The notes below the pieces were generated by a model that saw nothing but the letters and a program-made list of their open reading frames with translations, searched no databases and was not told the DNA's origin. Positions 23,487 to 32,186 of a DNA stretch of 64,000 bases are shown here, piece by piece. Numbering within the stretch: position 1 is the first letter of the stretch; each line of letters starts with the position of its first letter. The position numbers and the translations under genes were made by a program. The DNA is from JAWKXU01 sp020446465. Lineage in GTDB: Bacteria; Pseudomonadota; Alphaproteobacteria; Sphingomonadales; Sphingomonadaceae. Location of the stretch: contig JAWKXU010000005.1 of the NCBI GenBank assembly GCA_041396845.1, positions 1-64,000 of the forward strand. Reading direction: 5' to 3'.

Positions 23487-24392
23487 CTACATCGGCTCGT
23501 GGACAAGCAGGAGCGGATCGAGCCGCGCGCTATCCCATTTGAGGCTCCAGTGCAGATGCGGGCCGGTTGCGCGCCCGCTCATCCCGATACGGCCAATGAC
23601 CTGCCCCTGCTTTACCCGCTCGCCCTCTTTTACAAGGATTTGAGAGCAATGAAGGAAAGCGCTGTTCAATCCGCCGCCATGGTCGATCATCAACAGATGC
23701 CCTTCCAGCGAGAAAGGCTGCTCAGCCGCCAGAATGACAACGCCATCCGCAGGGGCGACGAATGGCGTGCCACTGGTGCCGGTCGTGATGTCGATCCCAC
23801 TATGATAGCTACCCGGCTCCCCACGATAAACGCGTTGTGAACCGAAACGCCCCGAAATCCGGCCCTTCACGGGCCAGATGAAGGCCTGCCGCCAGCCATC
23901 GCTTTCCGCCCGGACCGATCGCGCCGCATTGATTCGCGCCAATTCAGGCCGCCTGCGTTCCATAAAGGCCGCGCTCGGCCCACCGGGACGGCGGGCGGCA
24001 TCGATATGTTCGATATTCCATGCCCGCGGCGAAATGGCGATGTCCTGCTGCACCAGCTTGCCATCGCGCAAGGTCGCAACGATCCGCTCGCTCGCTGGTG
24101 CATCACGATCAAAAGCAGCGAAGAAATGCCCGTCCGCCCCCACCATGACGGTATCATCGCCCAGAGCAACCGAAACCGTGCCCGCTGGCACAGTCCCGCG
24201 TATCCAGCCGCCCTGGGTTATTTCACCGCTGAAGGAAAAAGCTGCGGGCCGGGCCTGCGCGGGGGGTGTCGCGGGCGCGTTGGCCTGTGTGGTGCGGGCC
24301 ACATCAGTCGTCGTCGCCGTTTCAGCCTGACTGGCACTACAGGCAACAAGCGCAAACACGCCCAGACCTGCCATCAACAATCGCTGGATCAT
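23487..24392 (-). CDS. M23 family metallopeptidase lipoprotein
   Basis: 301 aa from ATG 24392; the longer reading from 24590 runs through the upstream DUF2093 gene and is rejected. Lipoprotein signal MIQRLLMAGLGVFALVAC. A central domain, then LytM/M23 motifs: PVKGRISGRFGSQR, GSYHSGIDITTGTSGTPFVAPADGVV (zinc H and D), and TGPHLHWSLKW (HxH). Such enzymes cut peptidoglycan cross-bridges or act as degenerate activators; here the zinc ligands look intact. It is 10 bp downstream of the DUF2093 gene. Confidence 0.88.
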   Translation of the reverse strand: MIQRLLMAGLGVFALVACSASQAETATTTDVARTTQANAPATPPAQARPAAFSFSGEITQGGWIRGTVPAGTVSVALGDDTVMVGADGHFFAAFDRDAPASERIVATLRDGKLVQQDIAISPRAWNIEHIDAARRPGGPSAAFMERRRPELARINAARSVRAESDGWRQAFIWPVKGRISGRFGSQRVYRGEPGSYHSGIDITTGTSGTPFVAPADGVVILAAEQPFSLEGHLLMIDHGGGLNSAFLHCSQILVKEGERVKQGQVIGRIGMSGRATGPHLHWSLKWDSARLDPLLLVHEPM

Positions 24393-24402
24393 CAGCGCGG
24401 CG

Positions 24403-24606
24403 TCATGCCTGTCCGAGAAGGCGCTGGGTTGCCAGTTCCGGGCTGGCGTAGGCTTCCTGTCGCACAACGCACCAGTACCGCAGTTCTTCAAGCGGAATCT
24501 GTCGGCTGCTGACAGCACAAATGACGTGACTACCAGCCTTGCGGACGGAAAACCCGTTCGGCTCATAGAGGAGAATTGCGGCGGCATCATTGGAAGACAT
24601 CAACAT
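24403..24606 (-). CDS. DUF2093 domain protein
   Basis: 67 aa; ATG 24606 has AAAGGTG eight bases upstream. Sequence AILLYEPNGFSVRKAGSHVICAVSSRQIPLEELRYWCVVRQEAYASPE is the DUF2093 signature, a small alphaproteobacterial domain of unknown function usually encoded between xseA and a neighbouring gene. It lies between xseA and the M23 peptidase on the same strand, so is probably part of an xseA operon. Confidence 0.85.
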   Translation of the reverse strand: MLMSSNDAAAILLYEPNGFSVRKAGSHVICAVSSRQIPLEELRYWCVVRQEAYASPELATQRLLGQA

Positions 24607-24630
24607 GGTGACACCTTTAGCAAGTTCTGC

Positions 24631-26103
24631 TCAACCGAACAAATCATCCTGTCGCGGCTCTGCACCCTTGCGTGGCGAACGGCGCGGTGCCGCCGCCCGG
24701 CCCTGCCCGCTTTTATCCGTCCGGACATGCAGCTTGCCGTCTTCAAACTCCAGCAGGAGCGAGTCCATGCCCTTTGCTGCCGCGCGTGTTTTCACGACCG
24801 CTCCCGCATCGTCCGTTACCAGAACATAGCCCCGGCGTAGCGGCGCGCGCGGGTCGAGCTGCAAGCGCAAACGATCGAGCGAAGCCACACGATCACGCGC
24901 ACGCTCTATCCGGTCCAGCAGCAGGCGCGGCGCCAGGCGCGTGGCCGCAACCTTGTCGCGCGCGCGGTCCACGCGTGACAGCAAAAGCGGCGCAGACAGC
25001 CGCGCGGTCTGCGAATTAAGCCGCCCCCGTGCATCGACAGCGCAATCGGCCAATGCCCGGCGCAAGCGTTCTGCCAGATCGTCCAGCCGCTGTTCGTGGG
25101 GTGCCAGCAGCGCATCGAGCGCTGGCATACGTTGCGCGCGCACTTCCAGCCGTTCTCGACCCAGCTGCACCGGGCGCATGGCGCTACGCCGCTGGCGCAA
25201 ACCCAGTTCATCAAGGAAGTTCGCAAGGTCCGCCCGTACTGGCACGGCCATCTCTGCTGCTGCAGTGGGCGTCGGCGCGCGCCTGTCAGCCGCGTAATCG
25301 GCCAGCGTCGTATCCGTTTCATGGCCCACGGCTGAAATGACGGGAATCGAACATTCCGCAATCGCCCGAACGACGATTTCCTCGTTAAAACTCCACAGAT
25401 CCTCGATCGAACCGCCGCCACGCGCAACAATCACCAGATCGGGGCGTGGCACAGGGCCACCGGGCGAAAGCGCCGAAAACCCCCGCACAGCAGCGGCAAC
25501 CTGTTCTGCCGAACCTTGCCCTTGCACCAGCACGGGCCAGACGACGACGTGGCTTGGGAACCTGTCTGCCAGACGGTGCAGAATATCGCGGATGACAGCC
25601 CCCGTCGGTGATGTCACCACGCCTATCACGCGCGGCAGATAGGGAAGCGCCCGCTTGCGTTCAGCGGCAAACAAGCCTTCGGCCTGCAACCGCGCCTTGG
25701 TCTTTTCAAGCAGGGCCAGCAAAGCGCCTTCGCCCGCAATTTCAAGCTGGTCCATCACGATCTGGTATGATGAACGCCCGGCATAGGTCGTCAGCTTGCC
25801 CGTTGCGATCACTTCCAGCCCGTCTTCCGGCGCGAATGACAGCCGCTGCGCATTGCCGCGCCACATCACTGCATCGATGCGGGCCTTGTCATCCTTGAGG
25901 CTGCAATAAAGATGCCCGGACGCTGCCCGCTTCACGCCGGAAAGTTCCCCACGCAGCCGCACGAAGCCGAATCGGTCTTCCACCGTCCGTTTGAGCAATG
26001 CAGAAATTTCGCTCACCGACAGCGGTGCGGCGTTGTCGCCAGCCGCTGCCTTCGCTACCAGCCCGCCAGCAGGCATATTATCGTCGTGAAAGGTATCAGG
26101 CAT
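24631..26103 (-). CDS. xseA: Exodeoxyribonuclease VII large subunit
   Basis: 490 aa from ATG 26103. OB-fold N-terminus (LSVSEISALLKRTVEDRFGFVRLRGELSGVKRAASGHLYCSLKDD), catalytic core with GVVTSPTGAVIRDILHRL, RPDLVIVARGGGSIEDLWSFNEE and IPVISAVGHETDTTLADYAADRRAPTPTAAAE, then a helical coiled-coil arm and C-terminal strand. Cuts single-stranded DNA with XseB (not in window). The start codon overlaps that of the divergent purD (CATG, 26101-26104), so the promoter must lie inside purD or the mRNA is leaderless. Confidence 0.95.
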   Translation of the reverse strand: MPDTFHDDNMPAGGLVAKAAAGDNAAPLSVSEISALLKRTVEDRFGFVRLRGELSGVKRAASGHLYCSLKDDKARIDAVMWRGNAQRLSFAPEDGLEVIATGKLTTYAGRSSYQIVMDQLEIAGEGALLALLEKTKARLQAEGLFAAERKRALPYLPRVIGVVTSPTGAVIRDILHRLADRFPSHVVVWPVLVQGQGSAEQVAAAVRGFSALSPGGPVPRPDLVIVARGGGSIEDLWSFNEEIVVRAIAECSIPVISAVGHETDTTLADYAADRRAPTPTAAAEMAVPVRADLANFLDELGLRQRRSAMRPVQLGRERLEVRAQRMPALDALLAPHEQRLDDLAERLRRALADCAVDARGRLNSQTARLSAPLLLSRVDRARDKVAATRLAPRLLLDRIERARDRVASLDRLRLQLDPRAPLRRGYVLVTDDAGAVVKTRAAAKGMDSLLLEFEDGKLHVRTDKSGQGRAAAPRRSPRKGAEPRQDDLFG

Positions 26104-27412
26104 GAACATCCTCTTGGCAGGGTCGGGCGGACGTGAACATGCGCTGGCATGGAAGCTGGCGCAATCCCGGCTGCTCAGGGCTGTGGATGACACGCTTTAC
26201 GCAAGCCCCGGCAATCCGGGCATCGCGCAAGTGGCAACGCTTGTCTCGCTGGACCTTGCCGACCATGCAGGCGTTGTCGCCTTTTGCAATGATAAGCGCA
26301 TCGGTCTGGTGGTGATCGGGCCGGAAGCGCCCCTGGTGGACGGCCTGGCCGATTCGCTGCGGGCAGAAGGCATCGCCGTATTCGGCCCCTCTGCCGCTGC
26401 GGCCCAGCTCGAAGGCTCCAAGGGCTTTACGAAAGACTTGTGCGAACGCGCCGGTATTCCAACAGCAGGCTATGTCCGCACGTCTTCCCTTGTCGAAGCC
26501 ACTGCCGCGCTTGACCGTTTCGCCGCGCCCTATGTCCTGAAAGCCGATGGGCTGGCGGCGGGCAAGGGCGTGGTGATCGCCGAAACGCGCGGTGAGGCAG
26601 AAGCAGCGCTGGCCGATATGTTCGGCGGCCGCTTTGGCGATGCTGGCGCAGAAGTCGTGATCGAAGAGTTCATGACGGGCGAAGAAGCGAGCTTTTTCGC
26701 GCTGACGGACGGGGCAACCATTGTGCCGTTCGGCTCCGCGCAGGATCACAAACGCGTGGGCGAAGGCGATACTGGTCCCAATACCGGTGGCATGGGGGCC
26801 TACAGCCCCGCCCCGGTTCTCAACGCGCTCTTGCAAGGCGAGGTGCTGGAACGGATCATCGCGCCGACTGTCAAGGCGATGGCCGATGAAGGCACGCCCT
26901 ATTCGGGCGTCCTCTATGCCGGCCTGATGTTGACCGCCGAAGGCCCCAAGCTGATCGAATACAATTGCCGGTTCGGCGACCCGGAATGTCAGGTGCTGAT
27001 GATGCGCCTGGAATCCGACCTTGGCGAACTCTTATTGGCCTCAGCGGAAAATCGCCTGTCGACCTGCCAGCCACCGCGGTTTCTGGATGAAACAGCACTC
27101 ACCGTCGTCATGGCTGCAAAGGGGTATCCCGGAACGCCGGAAAAAGGCGGCACAATCGGCGGGCTGGACAAGGCAGAAACGGACGGCGCCAAAGTTTTCC
27201 ACGCTGGCACAGCGCGCGGTGCGGATGGCGCGCTGGTTGCAAGTGGCGGGCGCGTGCTCAATGTCACGGCACTGGGTGTCAACGTCAGCGAAGCGCAGGC
27301 CAATGCCTACAAGGCTGTCGATACGATTGACTTCCCGGACGGCTTCTGCCGCAGCGACATCGGCTGGCGCGAAGTGGCGCGCGAACGTGAAGGCGACTAT
27401 AGCGTTTCGTGA
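26102..27412 (+). CDS. purD: Phosphoribosylamine-glycine ligase (GAR synthetase)
   Basis: 436 aa, full length. MNILLAGSGGREHALAWKLAQS, GPEAPLVDGLADSLRAEGI, FGPSAAAAQLEGSKGFTK, ADGLAAGKGVVIA (ATP-grasp P-loop), SFFALTDG, GVLYAGLM and FGDPECQVLMMRL are all standard PurD motifs. Second step of purine synthesis. Divergent from xseA with overlapping start codons; followed by an intergenic repeat copy (27425-27499). Confidence 0.97.
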   Translation: MNILLAGSGGREHALAWKLAQSRLLRAVDDTLYASPGNPGIAQVATLVSLDLADHAGVVAFCNDKRIGLVVIGPEAPLVDGLADSLRAEGIAVFGPSAAAAQLEGSKGFTKDLCERAGIPTAGYVRTSSLVEATAALDRFAAPYVLKADGLAAGKGVVIAETRGEAEAALADMFGGRFGDAGAEVVIEEFMTGEEASFFALTDGATIVPFGSAQDHKRVGEGDTGPNTGGMGAYSPAPVLNALLQGEVLERIIAPTVKAMADEGTPYSGVLYAGLMLTAEGPKLIEYNCRFGDPECQVLMMRLESDLGELLLASAENRLSTCQPPRFLDETALTVVMAAKGYPGTPEKGGTIGGLDKAETDGAKVFHAGTARGADGALVASGGRVLNVTALGVNVSEAQANAYKAVDTIDFPDGFCRSDIGWREVAREREGDYSVS

Positions 27413-27424
27413 AAAGGTTGAATC

Positions 27425-27499
27425 GGAAGAAACGCTACAGGCTTTTGATTTGGCGCATTTCCTGGCCGAAAAAGTCTATCCGCTTTTTCTCGAAATCAC
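27425..27499. repeat. Dispersed intergenic repeat, copy A
   Basis: The reverse complement of this stretch matches 29183-29258 closely over about 70 bp; shared blocks include TTTCGAGAAAAAG, ATAGACTTTTTCGGCCAGG and AAATGCG. Copies A and B are inverted relative to each other and flank the adenosine kinase and the small lipoprotein gene. It lies between the convergent ends of purD and the kinase gene. Confidence 0.8.
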
Positions 27500-27500
27500 T

Positions 27501-28493
27501 CTAACCGAGCCGCTGAGCAATCAGTTGCCGCAGGTTCGCTTCAGGCCGCGCGCCGTAATGGCTGATCACTTCCGCGGCTGACACGGCCCCCATGGCAAGG
27601 CAGCGCGCAATCGGCTGACCTTTCACGAATCCGGCCAGGAACCCGGCTGCGAACAGGTCACCCGCGCCAGTCGTATCGACAACATTGACTGGCTGGGCCG
27701 CGACTTCGTGGCGTTCGCCATTGCACATCGCCACGGCCCCTTCCTCGCTACGCGTTACCACCAGAACCGGGACTTTGGAGGCCAGTAGCGCAAGACCTGC
27801 CTCAAAATCAGGCTCACCCGTTAGCGCGGCAAGCTCTACCTTGTTGGCGAACAGGATATCGATGTCGCCTGCATCGATCAGCGCGCGGAAATCGTCGCCA
27901 TGGCGCTCGATCACGAAAGCATCGGAAAGCGTGAAGGCCACCTTGCGGCCTGCGGCATGGGCTGCCGCGATGGCCTTGCGCATGGCCGCGCGCGGTTCTT
28001 CCGGATCCCACAGATACCCTTCAAGATAGAGCACGGCGGCACTGGCAATCAGGCTCTCATCCAGCGCATCGGCGGGCAGAAACTGCGATGCGCCCAGAAA
28101 CGTGTTCATCGTGCGCTGGCCGTCGGGCGTGACAAAGATCAGGCAACGAGCTGTCGATGGTTGCCCCGCCCGCGCTGGCGTATCGAAATCGATCCCCACA
28201 GCGTGAATATCGTGCGCGAAAACTTCGCCCAGCTGATCGGCGGCGACTTGCCCGATAAACGCGCATTGCGCGCCAAGAACCGAAAGCCCGGCCAGCGTAT
28301 TCGCCGCAGAACCGCCCGAGATTTCCCGCGCTGGCCCCATCGCGTCGTAAAGTTCATGCGCGCGGGCTTCATCGACAAGCGTCATCGCCCCACGCGCAAG
28401 GCCCAGTTCTTCGATCAGTTCATCATCACTGGGGGCCATGACATCGACAATAGCATTGCCGATGGCGAGAACATCATAACGGGGTGCTGACAC
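27501..28493 (-). CDS. Adenosine kinase (PfkB family)
   Basis: 330 aa. PfkB signatures: GGSAANTLAGLSVLG (60-74) and DTTGAGDLFAAGFLAGF (273-289, catalytic D279). YDVLAIGNAIVDVMAPSDDELIEELGLARG at the N-terminus is typical of alphaproteobacterial adenosine kinases, which salvage adenosine to AMP. A broader sugar-kinase assignment is the alternative. Between repeat copies A and B. Confidence 0.85.
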   Translation of the reverse strand: MSAPRYDVLAIGNAIVDVMAPSDDELIEELGLARGAMTLVDEARAHELYDAMGPAREISGGSAANTLAGLSVLGAQCAFIGQVAADQLGEVFAHDIHAVGIDFDTPARAGQPSTARCLIFVTPDGQRTMNTFLGASQFLPADALDESLIASAAVLYLEGYLWDPEEPRAAMRKAIAAAHAAGRKVAFTLSDAFVIERHGDDFRALIDAGDIDILFANKVELAALTGEPDFEAGLALLASKVPVLVVTRSEEGAVAMCNGERHEVAAQPVNVVDTTGAGDLFAAGFLAGFVKGQPIARCLAMGAVSAAEVISHYGARPEANLRQLIAQRLG

Positions 28494-28639
28494 GCGATTT
28501 TCCTTGATCCGGGTTTACCTTGGCGCCGCTTAGCCGCTCAATGCCACGACGCCAAGATGCAGCCTGACGCATCGCACGTTGACTTGCGTCGGCGCTCACC
28601 CCACTTCGCGCACAGACACGCATCAGGATATGTCTGCCC

Positions 28640-29071
28640 ATGCACTATCGATCACGACTGGCACTTGCGCTTTCACTCGTTCCCCTGCTCTCTGCCTGCG
28701 GGGAAAGCGGCAGCAGCGGCGCTGTGCCAGTCAAAAGCGCAAGCGCGCACCCCGTGCCAGCCACAAAGCCGCCCCCACCGCCCCCTGCGAAGTTTCGCAC
28801 GGCCACGCGCCAGGCAATGCCGGGGCTGGAAGGGGTTATCGGAAACACGGCGACCGCACTGACACGTCAGTTCGGCACGCCTCGGCTGGATGTGCGCGAA
28901 GGGGACGTGCGTAAATTGCAGTTCAGCGGAACGGCCTGCGTGCTCGACATCTTCCTGTATCCACCCCGTCCTCAGGCAGAGCCGGAGGCAACATATGTCG
29001 ATGCCCGGCGTGCCAGCGATGGACGTGATGTGGACCGCGCAGCCTGCGTCGCGGCTTTACGGCGGCCTTAA
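28640..29071 (+). CDS. Hypothetical lipoprotein
   Basis: 143 aa. Lipoprotein signal ending LSLVPLLSAC (Cys20), a Pro-rich linker (KPPPPPPAKF), then a small domain GLEGVIGNTATALTRQFGTPRLDVREGDVRKLQFSGTACVLDIFLYP. The 'G-x-L-x2-FG-P-x2-R-EG' run followed by 'C-LD-FLY' resembles SmpA/BamE-like small lipoprotein folds, but I do not claim the family. Followed directly by the repeat cluster at 29072-29283. Confidence 0.7.
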   Translation: MHYRSRLALALSLVPLLSACGESGSSGAVPVKSASAHPVPATKPPPPPPAKFRTATRQAMPGLEGVIGNTATALTRQFGTPRLDVREGDVRKLQFSGTACVLDIFLYPPRPQAEPEATYVDARRASDGRDVDRAACVAALRRP

Positions 29072-29283
29072 GGGCAAAGCTTTTCGCGAAAAAGTGGACA
29101 CCGGTTTTTCGCAAAAAGAAAAGCGATAACAAGAATCTACAGCATGGCTTCTGCTTCAACCATTAAGCGCAATGCTGTAGAGCATTTCGAGAAAAAGTTG
29201 ATAGACTTTTTCGGCCAGGAAATGCGAAAAATCAAAAGACTATAGCGTTTATGCCAATGCAGCTTTCATATGAAACGCTATAG
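29072..29283. repeat. Cluster of palindromic intergenic repeats, with copy B of the dispersed repeat
   Basis: Four parts in a row: GCGAAAAA/TTTTTCGC (29086-29093/29105-29112); CTACAGCAT/ATGCTGTAG (29137-29145/29172-29180); copy B of the long repeat (29183-29258); and CTATAGCGTTT/AAACGCTATAG (29240-29250/29273-29283), an exact 11-bp inverted repeat around TTTCATATGAAA. It separates the ends of the lipoprotein gene (+) and sufA (-), so hairpins here may also end transcription. No coding potential. Confidence 0.8.
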
Positions 29284-29286
29284 CCT

Positions 29287-29637
29287 CTAGACCATAAAAC
29301 TTTCACCACAGCCGCAAGCGCCCTTGGCATTGGGGTTTTCGAACACGAAACCGGCGGTGAAATCGTCTTCGCGCCAGTCCATCGTGCTGCCAATCAGATA
29401 AAGCACGCTTGCCCCATCGATGTAGAACGTGCCGCCGGGCGTTTCGATCTTTTCGTCCATCGCCACTTCCTCGGTCACATAATCGACCGAATAGGCAAGG
29501 CCGGAACACCCGCGGCGTGGCGTAGAAAGCTTGACGCCAATGGCATCAGCAGGCGCGCTGGACATCAAATCCGCAATGCGCTGCTCGGCAGCGGGCGTCA
29601 GCTGGACAGCGGCAGGGCGGTTGCGGGTCATGGTCAT
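29287..29637 (-). CDS. sufA: A-type iron-sulfur carrier of the SUF system
   Basis: 116 aa. HesB/IscA fold with the three cluster cysteines in place: RRGCSGLAYSVDY and GACGCGESFMV. It accepts Fe-S clusters from SufBCD and passes them to targets. Last gene of the suf operon, 90 bp after sufT. A second A-type carrier is encoded at 54000-54332, which is closer to ErpA. Confidence 0.9.
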   Translation of the reverse strand: MTMTRNRPAAVQLTPAAEQRIADLMSSAPADAIGVKLSTPRRGCSGLAYSVDYVTEEVAMDEKIETPGGTFYIDGASVLYLIGSTMDWREDDFTAGFVFENPNAKGACGCGESFMV

Positions 29638-29726
29638 AACTTTCTACCCCGGAAATTGGGTCTTGCCCCTCATCATATCAAGGGCATGGTCGGTCAGGCC
29701 GATTGTCAGGGGCGGGCCGGACTGCG

Positions 29727-30206
29727 TCACAGCATCCCCAGTTCCAGCCGTGCTTCATCGCTCATCTTGGCCGGATCCCACGGCGGATCCCACACCAGAT
29801 TGACTTCTGCGCTCCGCACGCCGGGAACGGCGCTGACGCGCATTTCAACCTCTGAGGGCATGGATTCAGCGACCGGGCAATGCGGCGTGGTGAGCGTCAT
29901 GATCACAACCGCATCGCCATCTGTCGTCACCTCGACATTGTAGATCAGCCCCAGATCATAAATGTTTACCGGGATTTCCGGGTCGAAAATCTCCCGCAAG
30001 GCAGCAACGATGGATTCGTACAGTTCCCCACCCGGTTCACCCGGCCCCACATCTTCGGGCGTTTCCTTCAGAAAGCCTTCGAGATAATCCCGCTTGCGAG
30101 CAAGTTTTTCGCCCGCCGTTTCGCCAACTGCCTCTTCCACCCGGGCGCGGCGCGGGGTGTCCACGCTGCTGACTTCTTCGGCTTCGATTTTGCGTTCCTG
30201 TTCCAT
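29727..30206 (-). CDS. sufT: SufT-like DUF59 (MIP18) protein
   Basis: 159 aa from ATG 30206, 10 bp after the sufS stop. A variable charged N-terminal third, then the DUF59 domain: ESIVAALREIFDPEIPVNIYDLGLIYNVEV, VIMTLTTPHCPVAESMPSEVE and VRSAEVNLVWDPPWDPAKMSDEARLELGML. DUF59/SufT proteins help Fe-S maturation. Its position in the suf operon supports the name. Confidence 0.88.
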   Translation of the reverse strand: MEQERKIEAEEVSSVDTPRRARVEEAVGETAGEKLARKRDYLEGFLKETPEDVGPGEPGGELYESIVAALREIFDPEIPVNIYDLGLIYNVEVTTDGDAVVIMTLTTPHCPVAESMPSEVEMRVSAVPGVRSAEVNLVWDPPWDPAKMSDEARLELGML

Positions 30207-30216
30207 TCCCACAGTC

Positions 30217-31431
30217 CTACCCGAAAATCTTCTTTGTACGCGCGATCCCACGCAACAGGGCGTCCACATCGGTTTCGTCGTTGTAGAGGCCAAAACTCAC
30301 ACGCGCCGTTGCCGGCACGCCAAGGTGATCCATCAGCGGCTGCGCGCAATGATGCCCGGCCCTGATCGCCACCCCTTCTTCATCGAGAATGGTGCCGAGG
30401 TCATGCGGATGCACGCCATCCATTGCAAAGCTGACAATCCCGGCGCTGTCTTCCGGCCCGAACAGGCGAATGTCATTACGCCGACGCAGTTCTTCGCGCG
30501 TACGCTCCACCAGCGCCATTTCATGTGCATGGGCTGCCTTCAGCCCGACCGCTTCGACGTAATCAATCGCCGCATGGAGCGCGACAGCCTCCGCAATCGC
30601 GGGCGTTCCTGCCTCGAACCGCTGCGGAGGCGGGGCATAGGTCGTTCTGGCGAAAGTCACGCGGTCAATCATCGACCCGCCCCCGTGCCAGGGCGGCATG
30701 GAATCGAGAATGTCCTTGCGCGCCCAAAGCACGCCGATGCCAGTAGGACCGTATAACTTGTGCCCCGAAAAGACGTAAAAATCGCAATCGAGCGCCGCAA
30801 CATCAACCGGCAAACGAGGCGCAGCCTGACAGCCATCGACCAGCAATTTTGCCCCCACGCCATGCGCCAGATCAGCCGCACGCCGCACATCAAGCATGGA
30901 GCCAAGCACGTTGGAAACATGCGCCAGCGCCACCAGCTTGTGCGCCGGGGTCAGCATCCTTTCTGCCGCATCAAGATCAATCCGCCCATCATCGGTCAGC
31001 GGGCAGACGTCAATTTCTACGCCCGTCCGATCCTGCAACAGTTGCCAAGGCACGATGTTGGAGTGGTGCTCCAACACGGAAAGCAGGATGCGATCTCCGG
31101 CCTTGAGATTGGTCAGGCCCCAGGTTTGCGCGACAAGATTGATGGCCTCTGTCGCGCCGCGCACGAACACGACTTCATCTTCGGCACCGCCGATAAATGT
31201 GGCAACGCGCCGCCGTGCCGCCTCGAACGCCAGCGTCATTTCCGCACTGCGCGCATAGACCCCGCGGTGGACGGTGGCATAATCCGCCCCCAGCGCGCGC
31301 GCCATGGCGTCAATCACAACTTGCGGTTTCTGTGCTGTCGCAGCCGTATCGAGATAATGCCAGGGTGCGCCTTCGCGCGTCAGCAGCCCCGGAAAATCAG
31401 CCTGTCGTGTGAGGGTGGACATATCGCTCAA
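30217..31431 (-). CDS. sufS: SUF cysteine desulfurase
   Basis: 404 aa. TTG 31431 is favoured as start: GGAGG stands seven bases before it and its TTGA overlaps the sufD stop; ATG 31422 is the alternative. PLP lysine in FSGHKLYGPTG, active cysteine in RAGHHCAQP, and the N-terminal YLDTAATAQKPQVVIDAM. It supplies sulfur from cysteine for SufBCD. No sufE or sufU lies in the operon, so the sulfur relay partner is elsewhere or SufT-linked. Confidence 0.95.
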   Translation of the reverse strand: MSDMSTLTRQADFPGLLTREGAPWHYLDTAATAQKPQVVIDAMARALGADYATVHRGVYARSAEMTLAFEAARRRVATFIGGAEDEVVFVRGATEAINLVAQTWGLTNLKAGDRILLSVLEHHSNIVPWQLLQDRTGVEIDVCPLTDDGRIDLDAAERMLTPAHKLVALAHVSNVLGSMLDVRRAADLAHGVGAKLLVDGCQAAPRLPVDVAALDCDFYVFSGHKLYGPTGIGVLWARKDILDSMPPWHGGGSMIDRVTFARTTYAPPPQRFEAGTPAIAEAVALHAAIDYVEAVGLKAAHAHEMALVERTREELRRRNDIRLFGPEDSAGIVSFAMDGVHPHDLGTILDEEGVAIRAGHHCAQPLMDHLGVPATARVSFGLYNDETDVDALLRGIARTKKIFG

Positions 31432-32186
31432 AGCGCGGCCTCCCCCAATGTGGCGAGCGCTGTATCCAGCAAACGCGCGCTTTCACCATCTTCACCCATC
31501 GCCGTGAACGCATCGGCCACGAAGGCCTGCACCAGGAGCTTGCGCGCCACTTCGGGCGGCAACCCGCGCGCCGCCATGTAGAACGCGGCCTGCTGGTCGA
31601 GTTGGCCGATAGCCGCACCATGCGCGCACTTCACATCGTCAGCGAAGATTTCCAGCTCCGGCTTGGTATTGGCCGAAGCGCCCTTTTCCAGCAGAATGGC
31701 GCGGAAGTTCTGCTCGGCATCCGTCTTTTGTGCATCGCGCGCGACTTCGATCCGGCCAAGGAAATTACCGATCGCCTGCCCCCAGTGCACTGACCGGATG
31801 ATCTGGCTGGATGTCGCTTCGGGTTCGGCATGATCGACCCGCGTCACAAATTCGCGCGTGGCATCGCCACCTCCAATCGTCACGCCGCCAAACTCAAAAT
31901 GAGCACCCTTGGCCAGCCGCACTTCGACCTCGACCCGCGTATAGGCTGCACCATTGTTGACCACGAACATTTCTGCCCGCGCGCCTTCTGCCACCTGGAT
32001 ACGGATGCGATGCAATTCCGGCGCAGCACTGCCGACGACCATCGTGTGACGCTGCGTTTTGCCGGGAGCGATATCCACGGTCTTCCAGTTCGCCAGTTTA
32101 TCCGGCGTCAACGTGGCAAGCACTGCGGCATCGGCGTAGCGCCAATCCTCGTCATGCGTGGTAGGGATGGCAGCGAGCGCGCTCAT
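31428..32186 (-). CDS. sufD: Fe-S cluster assembly protein SufD
   Basis: 252 aa, shorter than enterobacterial SufD because the N-terminal region is reduced. DEDWRYADAAVLATL, then beta-helix strands (GARAEMFVVNNGAAYTRVEVEVRLAKGAHFEFGGV), and the C-terminal KPELEIFADDVKCAHGAAIGQLDQQAAFYMAARGL shared with SufB. Partner of SufB in the SufBC2D scaffold. ATGA overlap with sufC upstream. Confidence 0.92.
   Translation of the reverse strand: MSALAAIPTTHDEDWRYADAAVLATLTPDKLANWKTVDIAPGKTQRHTMVVGSAAPELHRIRIQVAEGARAEMFVVNNGAAYTRVEVEVRLAKGAHFEFGGVTIGGGDATREFVTRVDHAEPEATSSQIIRSVHWGQAIGNFLGRIEVARDAQKTDAEQNFRAILLEKGASANTKPELEIFADDVKCAHGAAIGQLDQQAAFYMAARGLPPEVARKLLVQAFVADAFTAMGEDGESARLLDTALATLGEAAL

Noticed and set aside
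29072..29283. CRISPR array
   Set aside because: Repeats are palindromic, unequal and inverted, without regular spacers or cas genes.
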